From: Ovis canadensis
Taxonomy: Eukaryota > Chordata > Mammalia > Artiodactyla > Bovidae
NCBI RefSeq assembly: GCF_042477335.2
Contig: NC_091250.1
Span: 132,343,384-132,407,383 of the forward strand
Direction of reading: 5' to 3'
DNA: 64,000 nucleotides
Part shown: positions 20,241 through 32,105 of the stretch, one piece after another
Numbering within the stretch: position 1 is the first letter of the stretch
Layout: each line of letters opens with the position of its first letter
The notes under the pieces: generated by a model
Seen by the model: only the letters and a program-made list of their open reading frames with translations
What the model was told of the DNA's origin: nothing
The model's database searches: none
Made by a program: the position numbers and the translations under genes

Positions 20241-22910
20241 CAGTTGTTCAGTGGCTAAGCTGCGCGACTCTTTGCAACCTCATGGACTGACACTGGCACG
20301 CCAGCTCCCCCGTCTTCACTATCTCCCCGAGGTTGCTCAAACTCATGTCCATTCAGTCGTTGATGCCATCCAAGCATCTCATTCTCTGCTGTCCCTTCTC
20401 CTGCCTTCAATCTTTCCCAGCATCAGGGTCTTTATGTGACTCAGCTCCCCCCATCAGGTGGCCAAAGGATTGGAGCTTCAGCACCAGTCCTAACAATGAA
20501 TATTCAGGGTTGATTTGCTTTAGGACTGACTGGTTTGATCTCCTTGTGTCCAAGGGACTCTCAAAAGTATTCTCCAAAGAAGAAAATAAAAGGGGGGGAG
20601 GGTAGTCTTCTCTAGCACAATTTGAAGCATCAATTCTCGGGGCTCAGTCTTCTTCATAATCCAACTTGCATCCACACATGCCTACCGGAAAAATCACAGC
20701 TTTGACTGTACAGACCTTTGTCAGCAGAGTGACGACTCTACTTTTTAATACACTGTCTAGATTTGCCATAGCATTTTTTCCAAGGAGCAAGAGTCTTAAT
20801 TTCATGGCTACAGTCAGCATCTGCAGTGACCTTGGAGCCCAAGAAAATAAAATCCATCACTGCTGCCAATTTTTCCCCTTCTATCTGCCATGAAGTGATG
20901 GGACTCAATGCCATGATCTTCGTTTTCTTTTCAATTTTATTTATTTTTTAAACTGAAGGATAACTGCTTTACAGAATTGTGTTGGTTTCTGCCAAACAAC
21001 AACATGAATCACCCATAGGTATATATATGACCCCTCCCACTTGAACCTCTCTCCCAGCTCCCTCTCCGTCCCAGATCTTAGGTTTTTTGAATGTTGAGTT
21101 TTAAGCCAGCTTTTTCACGCTCCTCTTTTACCCTCATCAAGAGGCTCTTTAGTTCCCTTTCGCTTTCTGCCATTAGAGCAGTACCATCTGCCTATCTGAG
21201 GTTATTGATATTTCTTCCAGCAATCTTGATTCCAGCTTGTGGTTCATTCAGACCATCATTCCGCCTGACGTATTCTGCATATAACTTAAATAAGCAGGGT
21301 AAACTCCTTTCCCAATTTTGAACGAGTTTGTTGTTCCATATCTAGTTCTAACTGCTGCTACTTGACCTGCATACAGGTTTCTCAGGAGGCATGTAGGTGG
21401 TCTGGTATTCCCATCTCTTTAAGAATTTTCCACAGCTTCCTGTGATCCACACAGTCAAACGCTTTAGCATAGTCAATGAAGCAGATATTTTTCTGGAATT
21501 CATTGCTTTTTCAATGACCAAAATGGATGTTGGCAATCTCATCTCTGGTTCCTCTGCCTTTTCTAAATTCAGCTTGAACATCTGGAAGGTCTCAGTTCAC
21601 ATACTGTTGAAGCCTGGCTTGAAGGATTTTGAGCATTACTCTGCTAGCGTGTGACCTGAGTACAACTGTGTGGTAGTCTGAAAATCCTTTGGCACCACTT
21701 TCTTTGGAACTGGAATGAACACTGACCTTTTCCAGTCCTGCGGCCACTGCTGAGTTGTCCAAATTTGCTGGCACACTGAGTGCAGCACTTTCACAGCATC
21801 ACCTTTCGGGATTTGAAACGGCTCAGCTGGAGCTCCATCGCGTCCACTCGCTTTGTTCCTAGTGGCACTTCCTAACCCCCACTTTTCCTCATATCCCAGG
21901 ATGTCTGGCTCTAGGCGAGTTTCCACACTATATGGTTGTCCAGGTCTTTAATACCTTTTCTGAATAGTGCTTGTGTGTATTCTTGCCACCTTTTCTTAAT
22001 CTCTTCTGCTTCTGTTAGGTTGCCCTTTCTCTCCTTTATTGTGCCCATCCTTGCATGAGATATTGCCTTGGAATCTCCATTTTCTTGAAGAGATCGCTAG
22101 GCTTTCCCTTTCTCTTCTTTTCATTGTTCACTTAAGAATGTTTTCTTCTCTCTCCTTGCTGTTCTTTGGAACTCTGCGATCTGTTGGGAATATCTTTCCC
22201 TTCCTCCTTTGCCTTTTGCTTTTCTTTTCAGCTATCTGTAAGGCCTCCTCAGACAACCACTTTCTCTTCTTGCATTTCTTTTTCTTGGGGATGGTTTTGG
22301 CCACCACCTCCTGTACAATGTTACAAACCTCCATCCACAGTTCTTCAGGCACTCTATCAGATCTAACCCCCTGAATCTATTCATCACCTCCACTGTATAA
22401 TAAGGGATTTGATGTAGGTCATACTTAGTCTAGTGGTTTTCCCTACTTTCTTCAATTTAAGTCTGAATTTGGCAATAAGGAGTTCATGATCTGAGCCACA
22501 GTCAGCTCCCGGCCTTGTTTTTGCTAACTGTATAGAGCTTCTCCATCTCTGACTGCGAAGAATATAATCAAGCTGATTTCAGTATTGACCATCTGGTGAT
22601 GTCCATGTGTAGAGTGATCTCTTGTGTTGTTGGAGGAAGGTGTTTGCTATGACCAGCGGGTTCTCTTGGCAAAGCTCTGTTAGCCTTTGCCCTGCTTCGT
22701 TTTGCACTCCAAGGCCAAACTTGCCTATTACTCTACGTATCTCAATTTTCTACTTTTGCATTCTAGACCCCTCTGATGAAGAAAACATCGTTTTCTGGCA
22801 TTAGTTCTAGAAGGTCCTGTAGATCTTCACAGAACCAGTCAACTTCAGCTTCTTCAGCATTAGTGGTTGTGGCATAGACTTGGATTGTTGTTGAATGGTT
22901 GGAATGGTTT
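20241..22910 (-). mobile_element. BovB LINE, long copy; 3' main segment of a 5'-inverted element
   Basis: On the minus strand this covers the 3' end, the reverse transcriptase and part of the endonuclease region. The collinear order is 3' end (20241), RT C-terminus, the region ending at KIM.SGP (20920), RT core (21340-21930, with phrases ELPDVQAEFR and AKAFDCVDH), a linker (22030-22360, KTIPKKKKCKKRKW) and the endonuclease C-terminal part (22600-22900). Stops and frameshifts occur throughout. An L1-like piece interrupts it at 20930-21074. The 5'-most segment continues inverted at 22927-23112. Confidence 0.93.
20930..21074 (-). mobile_element. L1-derived fragment nested in BovB
   Basis: The sequence TTTATTTATTTTTTAAACTG, then TAACTGCTTTACAGAATTGTG and ACATGAATCACCCATAGG, is common in ruminant L1-derived repeats. 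BovB sequence breaks at GATCTT (20915-20920) and resumes after GATCTT (21075-21080), which may be a short duplication. Confidence 0.65.
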
Positions 22911-22926
22911 AGATGTCGAATGATTT

Positions 22927-23112
22927 GGAATCAGTGAACTAAAATGGATGGGAATGGGTGAATTTAATTCAGATGACCATTACATCTACTACTGTGGGCA
23001 AGAATTCCTTAGAAAAAATGCAGTAGCCCTCACAGTCAACAAGAGTCTGAAATGCAGTACTTGGATGCAGTCTCAAACAAGACAGAATGATCTGTTAGTT
23101 TCCAAGGCAAAC
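22927..23112 (+). mobile_element. Inverted 5' segment of the BovB at 20241-22910
   Basis: This plus-strand segment, GGAATCAGTGAACTAAAATGG to TTTCCAAGGCAAAC, encodes the endonuclease phrases EFNSDDHYIYYCGQE and VALTVNKS. In an intact BovB it would sit immediately 5' of the minus-strand segment ending at 22910. MIR sequence resumes directly after it, so both segments belong to one insertion. Confidence 0.88.
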
Positions 23113-23260
23113 ACGCTGTAAGCTTAGGTAAATTTGTAAATTTCCTTGATCTCACCTTCCACATCTGAACTAAGGAGGCTAACAAACGTGCCCCCGCATA
23201 GTGTGCAAAATGTCTAGCATGAATGTGTAACCAACTAACTACACACTAACACACTAAGCG
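23113..23260 (+). mobile_element. MIR SINE, right part
   Basis: GCTGTAAGCTTAGGTAAATTTG, then CTTGATCTCACCTTCCACATCTG, continues the MIR that was split at 20240. Confidence 0.6.
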
Positions 23261-24297
23261 TCAGTTCTTAGCGCTCCCTTCAGAAATTCACTGTCTCCCC
23301 GATCAGAATGCAGCCTCTCCAGAGAAGAGGAGACTTACCTCTCTCACTCACTACCGTCTGCACAAGGCTGACACCTAGGAGGCCCTCGATAAACATACAC
23401 TGAGGAGCAAATACACACTCAGGTCTCACATTTGGGACTGGCAATGCTAATCTAAGTCTGAATTCCAGAGGTATCTGACTGTAAGAAAAGTCATCACTTT
23501 GCCCCATTCAATCAAAACTGACGTATGACCAAGAGACTCTGGGGATACAAGCAGTTAACCAAACAAACTCCAAATCTCAGTCCACCACTCACAAGGAAGT
23601 TCCAGGCTGCAAACCAAGAATCTGTGTGTCAAACTGGGTTTTATGTTTCAAGTTACCTGGGTATTATGTTTCTAAGAATTACGTCAATTCCCAAAGTTGG
23701 CAGACAAAACTAAAGCTGTATCTGTCTCTAGCTGACTGATTTTGGAGACTCAAGCAAGGATAACTCCCAAGGTCAAGAATTAAGAAAAGGAGAATTCTAG
23801 ACTCATGGTACTAGAGGCCCAGAAAGACTGCAGAGACCCAGCCAAGCAGGTCAGGAAGCATACGCTGACCAGACATACTGAGTGTAGACAATTCTATACA
23901 GACTTCGCACAGAGGTCACGCTGCAATCACATGAGGAAGGACCAACCACATGAGCCTAAGATGAGAATGTTTTCACCTTGAATCGACACTCAGCCAAGCA
24001 ATACCACCAGTGTTAACCAGAATGTGACCCAGTTTTGAAATGATCAAATAGACTGTTCTTTCCCAAGTATGTTATACTGTGGGTCTAGGAAAACCTAGGC
24101 ACTTTGGCCTTGCAGCCTGACCTTCTGGGGTTAATAAAGGAGAAAAATGGTCCATTTAATCAACTGTTCAATCCAAAGCCTCAAATGAATAATCATGCTT
24201 CATTTACTTAGAGGAGGCAATTCTCCTCAGGGCCCATAAGTGTGACAATACCTCAAAATGATTTCCACACAACAGTTCAGAACATTCTGAAAAGCTA
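23261..24297. other. Intronic sequence, no gene seen
   Basis: No confident repeat family. An AATAAA-containing stretch (GGGGTTAATAAAGGAG, about 24130) hints at a decayed LTR, but no ends could be placed. Confidence 0.45.
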
Positions 24298-24308
24298 CAG
24301 CATACTTT

Positions 24309-27033
24309 TGAGTGAACATCAACATTTTAGGATTCGCTGAACTAAAATGGACCAGACTGAGTGAATTTAATTCAGATGACCAGTCTATCTACTACTGTGG
24401 GCAAGAATACCTTAAAAGAAACGGAGTAGCCCTCACAGTCAACAAGAGAGTCCAACATGCAGTAGTTGGGTGCAAAATCAAAAACAAGAGAATGATCTCT
24501 GTTCATTCCCAAGGCAAACCTTTCACTATCACAGCAATCCAAGCCTATGCCCCAACCAGCTGAAGGAGCTGAAGTTGAACGGCTCTATGACGATCTACAA
24601 GACCTTCTAGAACTAGCACCAAAAAAAGATGTCCTTTCCATCACAGGGGACTGGAATGTAAAAGCAGAAGTCAAGAGATACCTGGAGTAACAAGTTTGGT
24701 CTTGGGAGAACAAAATAAAGCAAGGCAAAGGCTAACAGAGCTTTGCCAAGAGAACCCACTGGTCCCAGCAAACACGTTCCTCCAGCAACACAAGAGATCA
24801 CTCTACACATGGACATCACCAGGAATCAGCTTGATTATACTCTTTGCAGCCAAAGATGGAGAAGCTCTATACAGGCAGCAAAAACAAGACCTGGAAGTTG
24901 ACTAGCTCAGATCACAAACTCCTCATTGCCAAATTCAGACTTAAATTGAAGAAAGTGGGGGAAACCACTAGACCATTCAGGTGTGACCTAAATCAAATTC
25001 CTTAATGATTATACAATGGAAATGACAAACAAATATAAGGGATAGAGTTCCTGAAGAACTATGGACGGAGGTTTGTGACATTGTGCAGGAGGCAATGACC
25101 AAAACCATCCCCAAGAAAAAGAAATACAGAAAGGGAAAATGGTTGTCTGAGGAGGCCTTACAAAGAGCTGAGAAAAGAAGAGAAGGTAAAAGCAAAGGAG
25201 AAAAGGAAAGATATACCCATTTGAATGCAGAGTTCCAAAGAATAGCAAGGAAATATAAGAAAGCCTTCCTCAGTGATCAATGCAAAGAAACAGAGGAAAA
25301 CAACAGAATGGGAAAGACTAGAGATCTCTTCAAGAAAATTAGAGACACCAGGGGAACACTTTGTACAAAGATGGGCTCGATAAAGAACAGGAACAGTGTG
25401 GACCTAACCAAGCAGAAGATATAAGAACAGGTGGCAAGAATATAAAGAACTATACGAAAAAGATCTTCATGACCCAGATAACCTCGATGGTATGATTACT
25501 CCCCTAGAGCCAGACATCCTGGAATTCGAAGTAAAGTGGGCCTTAGGAAGCATCACTATGAACAAAGCTAGTGGAGGTGACGGAATTCCAGCTGAGCTAC
25601 TTTCATCCTAAAAGATGATGCTGTTAAAGTGATGCACTCAATATGCCAGCAAATTTGAAAACTCAGCAGTGGCCACAGGACTGGAAAAGGTCAGTTTTCA
25701 TTCCTATCCCAAAGAAAAGCAATGCCAAAGAATGTTCAAACTACTGCACAACTGCACTTATCTCACACGCTAGCAAAGCAATGCCCAACATTCTCCAAAA
25801 CAGGCTTCAACAGTACGTGAACCAAGAACTTCCAGATGTTCAAGCTGGATTTAGAAAAGGCAGGGGAACCAGCAATCAAATTGCCAACATCCAATGGATC
25901 ATAGAATAAGCAAGAGAATTTCAGAAAAAAGATGTACTTCTGCTTCACTGGCTATGATAAAGCCTTTGACTACGTGGATCACAATAAACTGTAGAAAATT
26001 CTTAAAGAGATGGGAATATCAGACCACCTTACCTGCCTCCTGAGAAGAATCTGTATTCAGGTCAAGAACCAACAGTTAGAACCAGACAAGGAACAATGGA
26101 CTGCTTCCAAATTGGGAAAAGAATACATCGATGGTATATACTGTCACCCTGCTTATTTGGCTTCTATGCAGAGCACATCATGAGAAATGCCGCACTGGAT
26201 GAAGTACAAGCTGGAATCAAGACTGCTGGGATAATATGGATAATATCAATAATCTCAGATATGCAGATAACACCACCATTATGGTAGAAAGCAAAGAGCA
26301 ACTAAAGAGCCTCTTGATGAAAGTGAAAAAGGAGAGTGAAAAAGCTGGCTTAAAATTCAACATTCAGAAAACTAAGATCGTGGCATCTGGTCCCATCGTT
26401 TCATGGCAAATAGATGGGGAAACAGTGGAAACACAAGAGGTTTTATTTTCTTTGACTCCAAAATCAGTGCAGGTGGTGATCACAGTCATGAAATTAAAAG
26501 ATGCTTGCTCCTTGGAAAAAAGCTATGACCAACCTAGACAGCATATTAAAAAGCAGAGCTATTACTTTGCTGACAAAGGTCCATCCAGTCAAGGCTGTGG
26601 TTTTTCCAGTAGTCATGTACGGATGTGATAGCTGGATCATAAAGAAAGTTGAGCACCGAAGAATTGATGCTTTTGAACTGTGGTGTTGGAGAAGACTCTT
26701 GAGAGTCCCTTGGATAGCAAGGAGATCAAACCAGTCTATCCTAAAGGAAATTAATCCTGAATATTCATTGGAAGGACTGATGCTGAAGTTGAAGTCCCAA
26801 TACTTTGGCCACCTGATGCGAAGAACTGACTCACTAGAAAAGATCCTAATGCTGGGGAAGATTGAGAGCAGGAGGAGAAGGGGATGACAGAGGATGAGAT
26901 GGTTGGATGGTATCATGGACTCAATGGACCTGAGTTTGAGCGAGCCCTGGGAGATGGTGATGGACAAGGAAGGCTGGTGTGCTTCAGTCCATGGGGTGTA
27001 AAGAGTTGGACACAACTGAGTGATTGAACTGAA
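24309..27033 (+). mobile_element. BovB LINE, near-complete ORF region, 2.7 kb, with TSD
   Basis: One continuous copy runs from the endonuclease N-terminal region (NINILGFAELKW, about 24312) through the linker and RT to the 3' end. It is flanked by CAGCATACTTT (24298-24308) and CAGCATATTTT (27034-27044), a duplication with 10 of 11 matches. Reading frames survive in pieces: endonuclease 24312-24563, linker 25083-25424, RT 25643-25909, RT palm 26236-26628, C-terminus 26501-26887. The palm motif reads YADNTT, so a catalytic aspartate is lost. Multiple frameshifts and stops confirm that it is dead. It lacks the 5' UTR. Confidence 0.95.
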
Positions 27034-27118
27034 CAGCATATTTTAACAAGCCAATAAAAATACAAAGCACTCTCAAATAACTGCAACAGGATAAATAAAA
27101 TAACCCCCAAATGTTCGG

Positions 27119-28047
27119 TTCAGTTCAGTCTCAAGAGTCTTCTCCAACACCACAGTTCAAAAGGATCAACTCTTTGGCGCTCAACTTTCTTCACAGTCCA
27201 ACTCTGACATCCATACATGACCACTGGAAAAACCATAGCCTTGACTAGATGGACCTTTGTTGACAAAGTAATGTCTCTGCTTTTCAATATGCTATCTAGG
27301 TTGGTCATAACTTTCCTTCCAAGGAGCAGGCATCTTTTAATTTCATGGCTGCAATCACCATCTGCAGTGATTTTGGAGCCCCCCAAAAATAAAGTCTGAC
27401 ACTGTTTCCCCATCTATTTCCCATGAAGTGATGGGACCAGATGCCATGATCTTCGTTTTCTGAATGTTGAGCTTTAAGCCAACTTTTTCACTCTCCTCTT
27501 TCACTTTCATCAAGAGGCTTTTTAGTTCCTCTTCACTTTCTGCCATAAGGGTGGTGTCATCTGCATATCTGAGGTTATTGATATTTCTCCCAGCAAGCTT
27601 GATTCCAGCTTGTGCTTCCTCCAGCCCAGCGTTTATCATGATGTATTCTGTATGTAAGTTAAATAAGCAGGGTGACAATATACGGCCTTGACATACTCCT
27701 TTTTCTATTTGGAACCAGTCTGTTGTTCCATGTCCAGTTCTAACTGTTGCTTCCTGACCTGCATATAGGTTTCTCAAGAGGCAGGTCAGGTGGTCTGGTA
27801 TTCCCATCTCTCTCAGAATTTTCCACAGTTTATTGTGATCCACACAGTCAAAGGCTTTGGCATGGTCAATAAAGCAGAAATAGATGTTTTTCTGGAACTC
27901 TCTTGCATTTTCGGTGATCCAGCGGATGTCGGCAATTTGATCTCTGGTTCCTCTGCTTTTTCTAAAACCAGCTTGAACATCTGGAAGTTCACGGTTCACG
28001 TATTGCTGAAGTCTGGCTTGGAGAATTTTGAGTCTTTTAAAAAATCC
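27119..28047 (-). mobile_element. BovB LINE RT-core fragment with 3' deletion
   Basis: On the minus strand this covers the RT core up to the CESWT/ELWCWRRLLR region. It then jumps straight to the terminal ACTGAACTGAAC at 27119, so about 350 bp of the 3' region are missing. A 263-codon ORF (27355-28146) is open across RT motif A (FCFIDHAKAFDCVDH) and motif C (NNLRYADDTTLMAE) with the catalytic aspartates intact. Endonuclease and C-terminus are absent, so it is a remnant, the best-preserved RT core in the window. Confidence 0.93.
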
Positions 28048-29439
28048 TAGTGTGGGACCTTGCCTAGAGTGGAAGCTCAAAAAACAGTTGTTAAATGAAA
28101 CAGTATAAACTGGAAAAGAAAGTTTACAGCATAAGTAACTCTCCACATGGGTTAGGATAGGATGAAATAAAAAGTTTCAGTTCCTTTTTAGCTCACATAC
28201 TCTGAAAAGGAAGCAGAGGTATAGAAAAGTGTCCCTTATTTGATGGAGCGGAAGTGGCTGCTTTATTTGGTATCTCTCTGATTAGCAGGAAAGGATGAAT
28301 GCTTTTCATATGTTTATTTACATCTGAAATTTCCATTACTATCTATTAATTTCTCTGTCCACCTGCCTATCTATTGAAATCGTGATGTATTTATTCCTAC
28401 AAATTTGAATTAAACTATATATTTACAATGACCTTTTGTCATATTTGACATTTCCAGACTATTATCTTCCATAGTTTTATTTTTCAATGAGCAAACATTT
28501 TAGCATTTTAATATTTTGGTCTGCAAACCTCTTCCTTCGAATTCTTCTGCTTTTAAATAGAAAGTTATTCCTTCATTGGCACATGTATGAGAAACTGTTC
28601 CAAGACAGTTTTAGGAATTCTCTCTGATAAACAATATTTTGCTTTTTCTCTACAGTCTCTATAATTTTCAGCATCTTTCCTGAATCCATTTGGAGTTTAC
28701 TGTGATGGCTCTTTCCCAGTGACCTCACTGCCTTCTCTCTGGAGACTGAGGGCTATGCTTCTCCCTCCCCACCAGGCCCAATGGTGACCGTTTCAGCTCC
28801 GCACCAGCAGCACCCGCTACTGTCTTATCATCTTCACTGTCAACTTTTTCACCTCAGTTTCCTCATTTGTAATAAAATATGTTCAAATCATATTTCAAGG
28901 CTATTGGGACAATTAGAAAAAATAAGTGTAAACTATCTCCTACAATGTCTGGCACAGTGAGTACCCGACAAGCAGGAAATATTTTAATTATCTAATATCT
29001 GATGAGAATGTGAAAGCACTTGCTAAAAAGGTTCATTTCAAAAGCTTCAAGAACGTTAAGTTTAACCAACTAAAAATAAAAATACATTAATTAAAAACAT
29101 TCTATTAAAACGACTATGTTCTGTCAACACATGGAGCACAAATAAAGAAGTGAAGCTTCTCACTCTAACTCAATTTCTAAATCAATTCTGTAGTGTAGGT
29201 TACTGAAAGAGACTTGGGTGTGGTTTTAAAAACAACTCTGGGTGAGGCAGCCAAAGATAAGCCAACCAACCATCTGTTCAACTGAACAAATTCAACTGAA
29301 CTGTAATGCACCCTATTCTGTTTATATTTCCAAAATCTGAGAGAGAATACTGATACACAAAACATCTGGCTTGGGTCTTCATAAAAATTCCGCTAGCCTC
29401 TCAATGCTGATTAATAAATGTACTCAATTCATATCTAGA
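28048..29439. other. Intronic sequence, no gene seen
   Basis: AT-rich. Bases 28300-28700 resemble a decayed L1 3' end in minus orientation, and 28840-28980 resembles an MIR (CTCAGTTTCCTCATTTGTAA, then ATGTCTGGCACAGTGAGTA). Confidence 0.45.
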
Positions 29440-29880
29440 GTAGAGACCCTCAAGCCAAGCTTCCTGGGTTCTGATCCCAGTTTACCATTTTCTAGCTGCA
29501 TAACCTTTAGCCACATTTTTAATCTCTCTATAAACTTCCCAAGTGGCTCAGTGATAAAGAATCCGCCTGCCAATGCAGGAGACGCAGGAGAGGGGGGTTC
29601 GATCCCTGGGTGGGGAAGATCCCCTGTATAAAGAAATGGCAACCCACTCCAGTGTTCTTGCCTGGAAAATCTCATGGACAGGGAGTCTGCAGGCTACAGC
29701 CCATGGGATCACAAAGAGCCCAACACAACTAAGCAACTGAGCACACACACGCGCCCTACACTTCAGTGTCTTCACCTGCCAGTGGGAATGACGGCATTAT
29801 CTACTTCCTTACGACTAAATGAGTTAATGTATGTCAAATGCTTCATACAGTGCTTGGCACACAGTAAATAGAACAAATGG
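29440..29880 (+). mobile_element. MIR SINE split by a Bov-tA
   Basis: The left half (CCTGGGTTCTGATCCCAGTT, then TAGCTGCATAACC) ends near 29530. The right half (TCTTCACCTGCCAGTGGG, then GTGCTTGGCACACAGTAAA) starts near 29760. A Bov-tA lies between. Confidence 0.75.
29532..29753 (+). mobile_element. Bov-tA SINE inside an MIR
   Basis: A tRNA-derived head (AAGTGGCTCAGTGATAAAG, B-box-like GGTTCGATCCCTGGGTG) is joined to a Bov-A body and the 3' tail AACTAAGCAACTGAGC with an ACACAC end. Confidence 0.92.
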
Positions 29881-29940
29881 CTGTTGTTGTTGCTCATTAC
29901 TATTATTTCAAGCAGCATTAGCATCTTTAAAGACTGACTG

Positions 29941-30290
29941 AGGGCCTCCTTGGTAGCTCAGTGATAGAGTCCACTTGCCAATTCAGCAGACGGCGGTTTG
30001 ATCCCTGGTCCAGGAGGATTCCACATCTGTGGCGCAGCTAAGCCCAGGCAGCACAACTACTGAGCCTGTGCTCCCGAGTCTGGGAATCACAGCTACTGAG
30101 CCCATGTGCCACAAGTACTGAAGCCTGCGTGCCTTAAGAGACCCCAACAGGAGGAGCCGCTGCAAGGAGAAGCCTGCCGCCACCATTAGAGACTAGCCCC
30201 TGCTCGCCACAACTGGAGAAAAGCCCTCGCATCAACGAAGACCCAGCGCAGCCAAGAATAAATAAAGAAAAGCTATATACACATTTTTAA
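29941..30290 (+). mobile_element. CHR-type SINE
   Basis: A tRNA-like head (GGTAGCTCAGTGATAGAG, GGTTTGATCCCTGGTCC) and the CHR body (CTACTGAGCCTGTGC, AGACTAGCCCCTGCTCGCC, ACGAAGACCCAGCGCAGCC) end in AATAAATAAAG. Confidence 0.88.
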
Positions 30291-30899
30291 AAGAACGCTA
30301 GAAGAGCATCCTGCGATGGGCCCTGCCTCCTCAGCGCAGGCACAGGAGCACACCGCAGCGCCACTGTCGGCTCCTCTTACAGGTGTGCCACTGCTCTGCA
30401 CTGTCAATTTTCTATACAGTTCCTAGACTTCAAGCTTACTGAAGCAGGGAGCTATTAAATGCTTCACCTTCCAAAATGCCCAACACAACTCTCTAAACAC
30501 AGATTTTTAAACAATGCTGACTAAATCAACATAACAGACATAAAGAGCGGTGAGACAAAACCTTGTGAGTACACATTTTCAGCACCAGAAGGAACTTGAG
30601 AAACCACGTGATCATTTTATAGATGAAAAAACTGCACACATGACTTCAGCCAAGTCTCATATGCTGGTCAAGCTGTAGCTCACTCTTTCCTGTACCAAAA
30701 ACAACTCCACTGACCTTTAAACTGTGCATTTTAGAATCACCTCATACTAAACATCCTTTTCCTAAGTTTTATATCAATACGCAACCACTATTCCCATTAC
30801 TAACAAATACCATTTGGAGAGCTCAAGTAAGAAATAAATTTTTAGAGTCCCCACCACTCAAATAAGATGTTTCACACTATTATTTTCTAAATATTATTT

Positions 30900-31975
30900 G
30901 CATGTGAGATATACATAAAACCTCGAAGGGCAAAACAACAACTACAGCTGTAACAGCCAAAACCTTGAGACTGAAACCAGAACTCTGAATTGGAATCACT
31001 CACAGAAAGTGACACGACCAGAAGTCAAATGACAAAATCTCAGTTGGTAGAGGCAAAAAAAGGAGCAGCTGATGAGCTGAACTCTATCAGGGGGTGGAAA
31101 TGGTCTCAGGATGAATAACCTTGGGTCACAGTAGAAGAAAACAAAATCATCTCAGGAGAAAACATCCTCAGGTTATCCCGCAGGCTAAGATCAACCAAAT
31201 ATGGGGTTCAAGTTAAAAATTCAATAAACCCAAAAACAATCTCCATAAGTGACAATCACTGAAGAAATAAATATCTTATAGGTCAGGGCCCTCAAAGACT
31301 TCAGATACTAGAATTACCAAACAAGACACAGAATAACTATGTATGACGTGCTTAAAAATAAATTAATCATAAATATGACAATCCCCAGGGACTATCTAAA
31401 ATAAGCAAGAAGAGCTGAAAAAGAAACCGAACAACTTTTAGAAATGAGATAACTTAGAAACAAAAAAGTTTAATCAACAATGAATTAATAGCAGCTTCCA
31501 TACAAACAGGAATCAGTGAATTAAGAGACAGATTTGAAAAGAAATTAACCAGAGAATAAGCACAGAGAGACAAGGAGATGCAAATCACGACAGAAGACAG
31601 AATAAGGAATGCAGAGGGGACGCTGGCAATCCTGCAGAGCAGAAAGGCTCGAGTTCACCAATGTCAAGCAAAGTAATATCTGCCTCATAAATACTGTAAT
31701 CATGCTGCACAATAGCTAAGGCAAAAAAGTCTTCTCTAAAAGCAGACAAAGGGAAAAAAAGACATCACCTACCTAGGAATAACAGTCAGACTATCAGCAA
31801 ACTTGTAACAGAAACAACAAAAGTAGAGAACCTATTCCAAGGGAAATACCTGTCAATCTAGATTTCCATACCGAGCAAGACTATTTTTGGAGAATGCCTA
31901 TGAGATAATGTCATTGCAGATAAACAAAAACAGAGTTACTACCTACAAACCTACAGTAAAGGAGTTTCTAACGAA
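30900..31975 (+). mobile_element. Decayed L1/HAL1-like sequence
   Basis: A-rich sequence with phrases of the L1 ORF1 type (AACTGAGCAACTTTTAGAAATG-like, AGAGACAGATTTGAAAAG, ATGCAAATCACGACAG). No continuous frame. The family call is tentative. Confidence 0.45.
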
Positions 31976-31979
31976 GAAA

Positions 31980-32105
31980 AGGGATTCTCTGGTGGCTCAG
32001 ACGGTAAAGAGTCTACCTGCAACGCAAGAGACCTGGGTTTGATCCCTGAGTCAGGAAGATCCCCTGAAGGCAATGTCAACCCAGTCCAGTATTCTTGACT
32101 GGAGA
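31980..32105 (+). mobile_element. Bov-tA SINE truncated at its 3' side
   Basis: A complete tRNA-like head (CTGGTGGCTCAGACGGTAAAG, GGTTTGATCCCTGAGTC) is followed by a Bov-A body that stops at ACTGGAGAATG. It is flanked by GAAGAAAA on both sides (about 31973 and 32108). The missing Bov-A end is unusual, because retroposed copies normally keep their 3' end. Confidence 0.8.

Noticed and set aside
24309-27033. Possible functional BovB retrotransposon
   Set aside because: Frameshifts, internal stops and the YADN change in the catalytic site show that it is dead.
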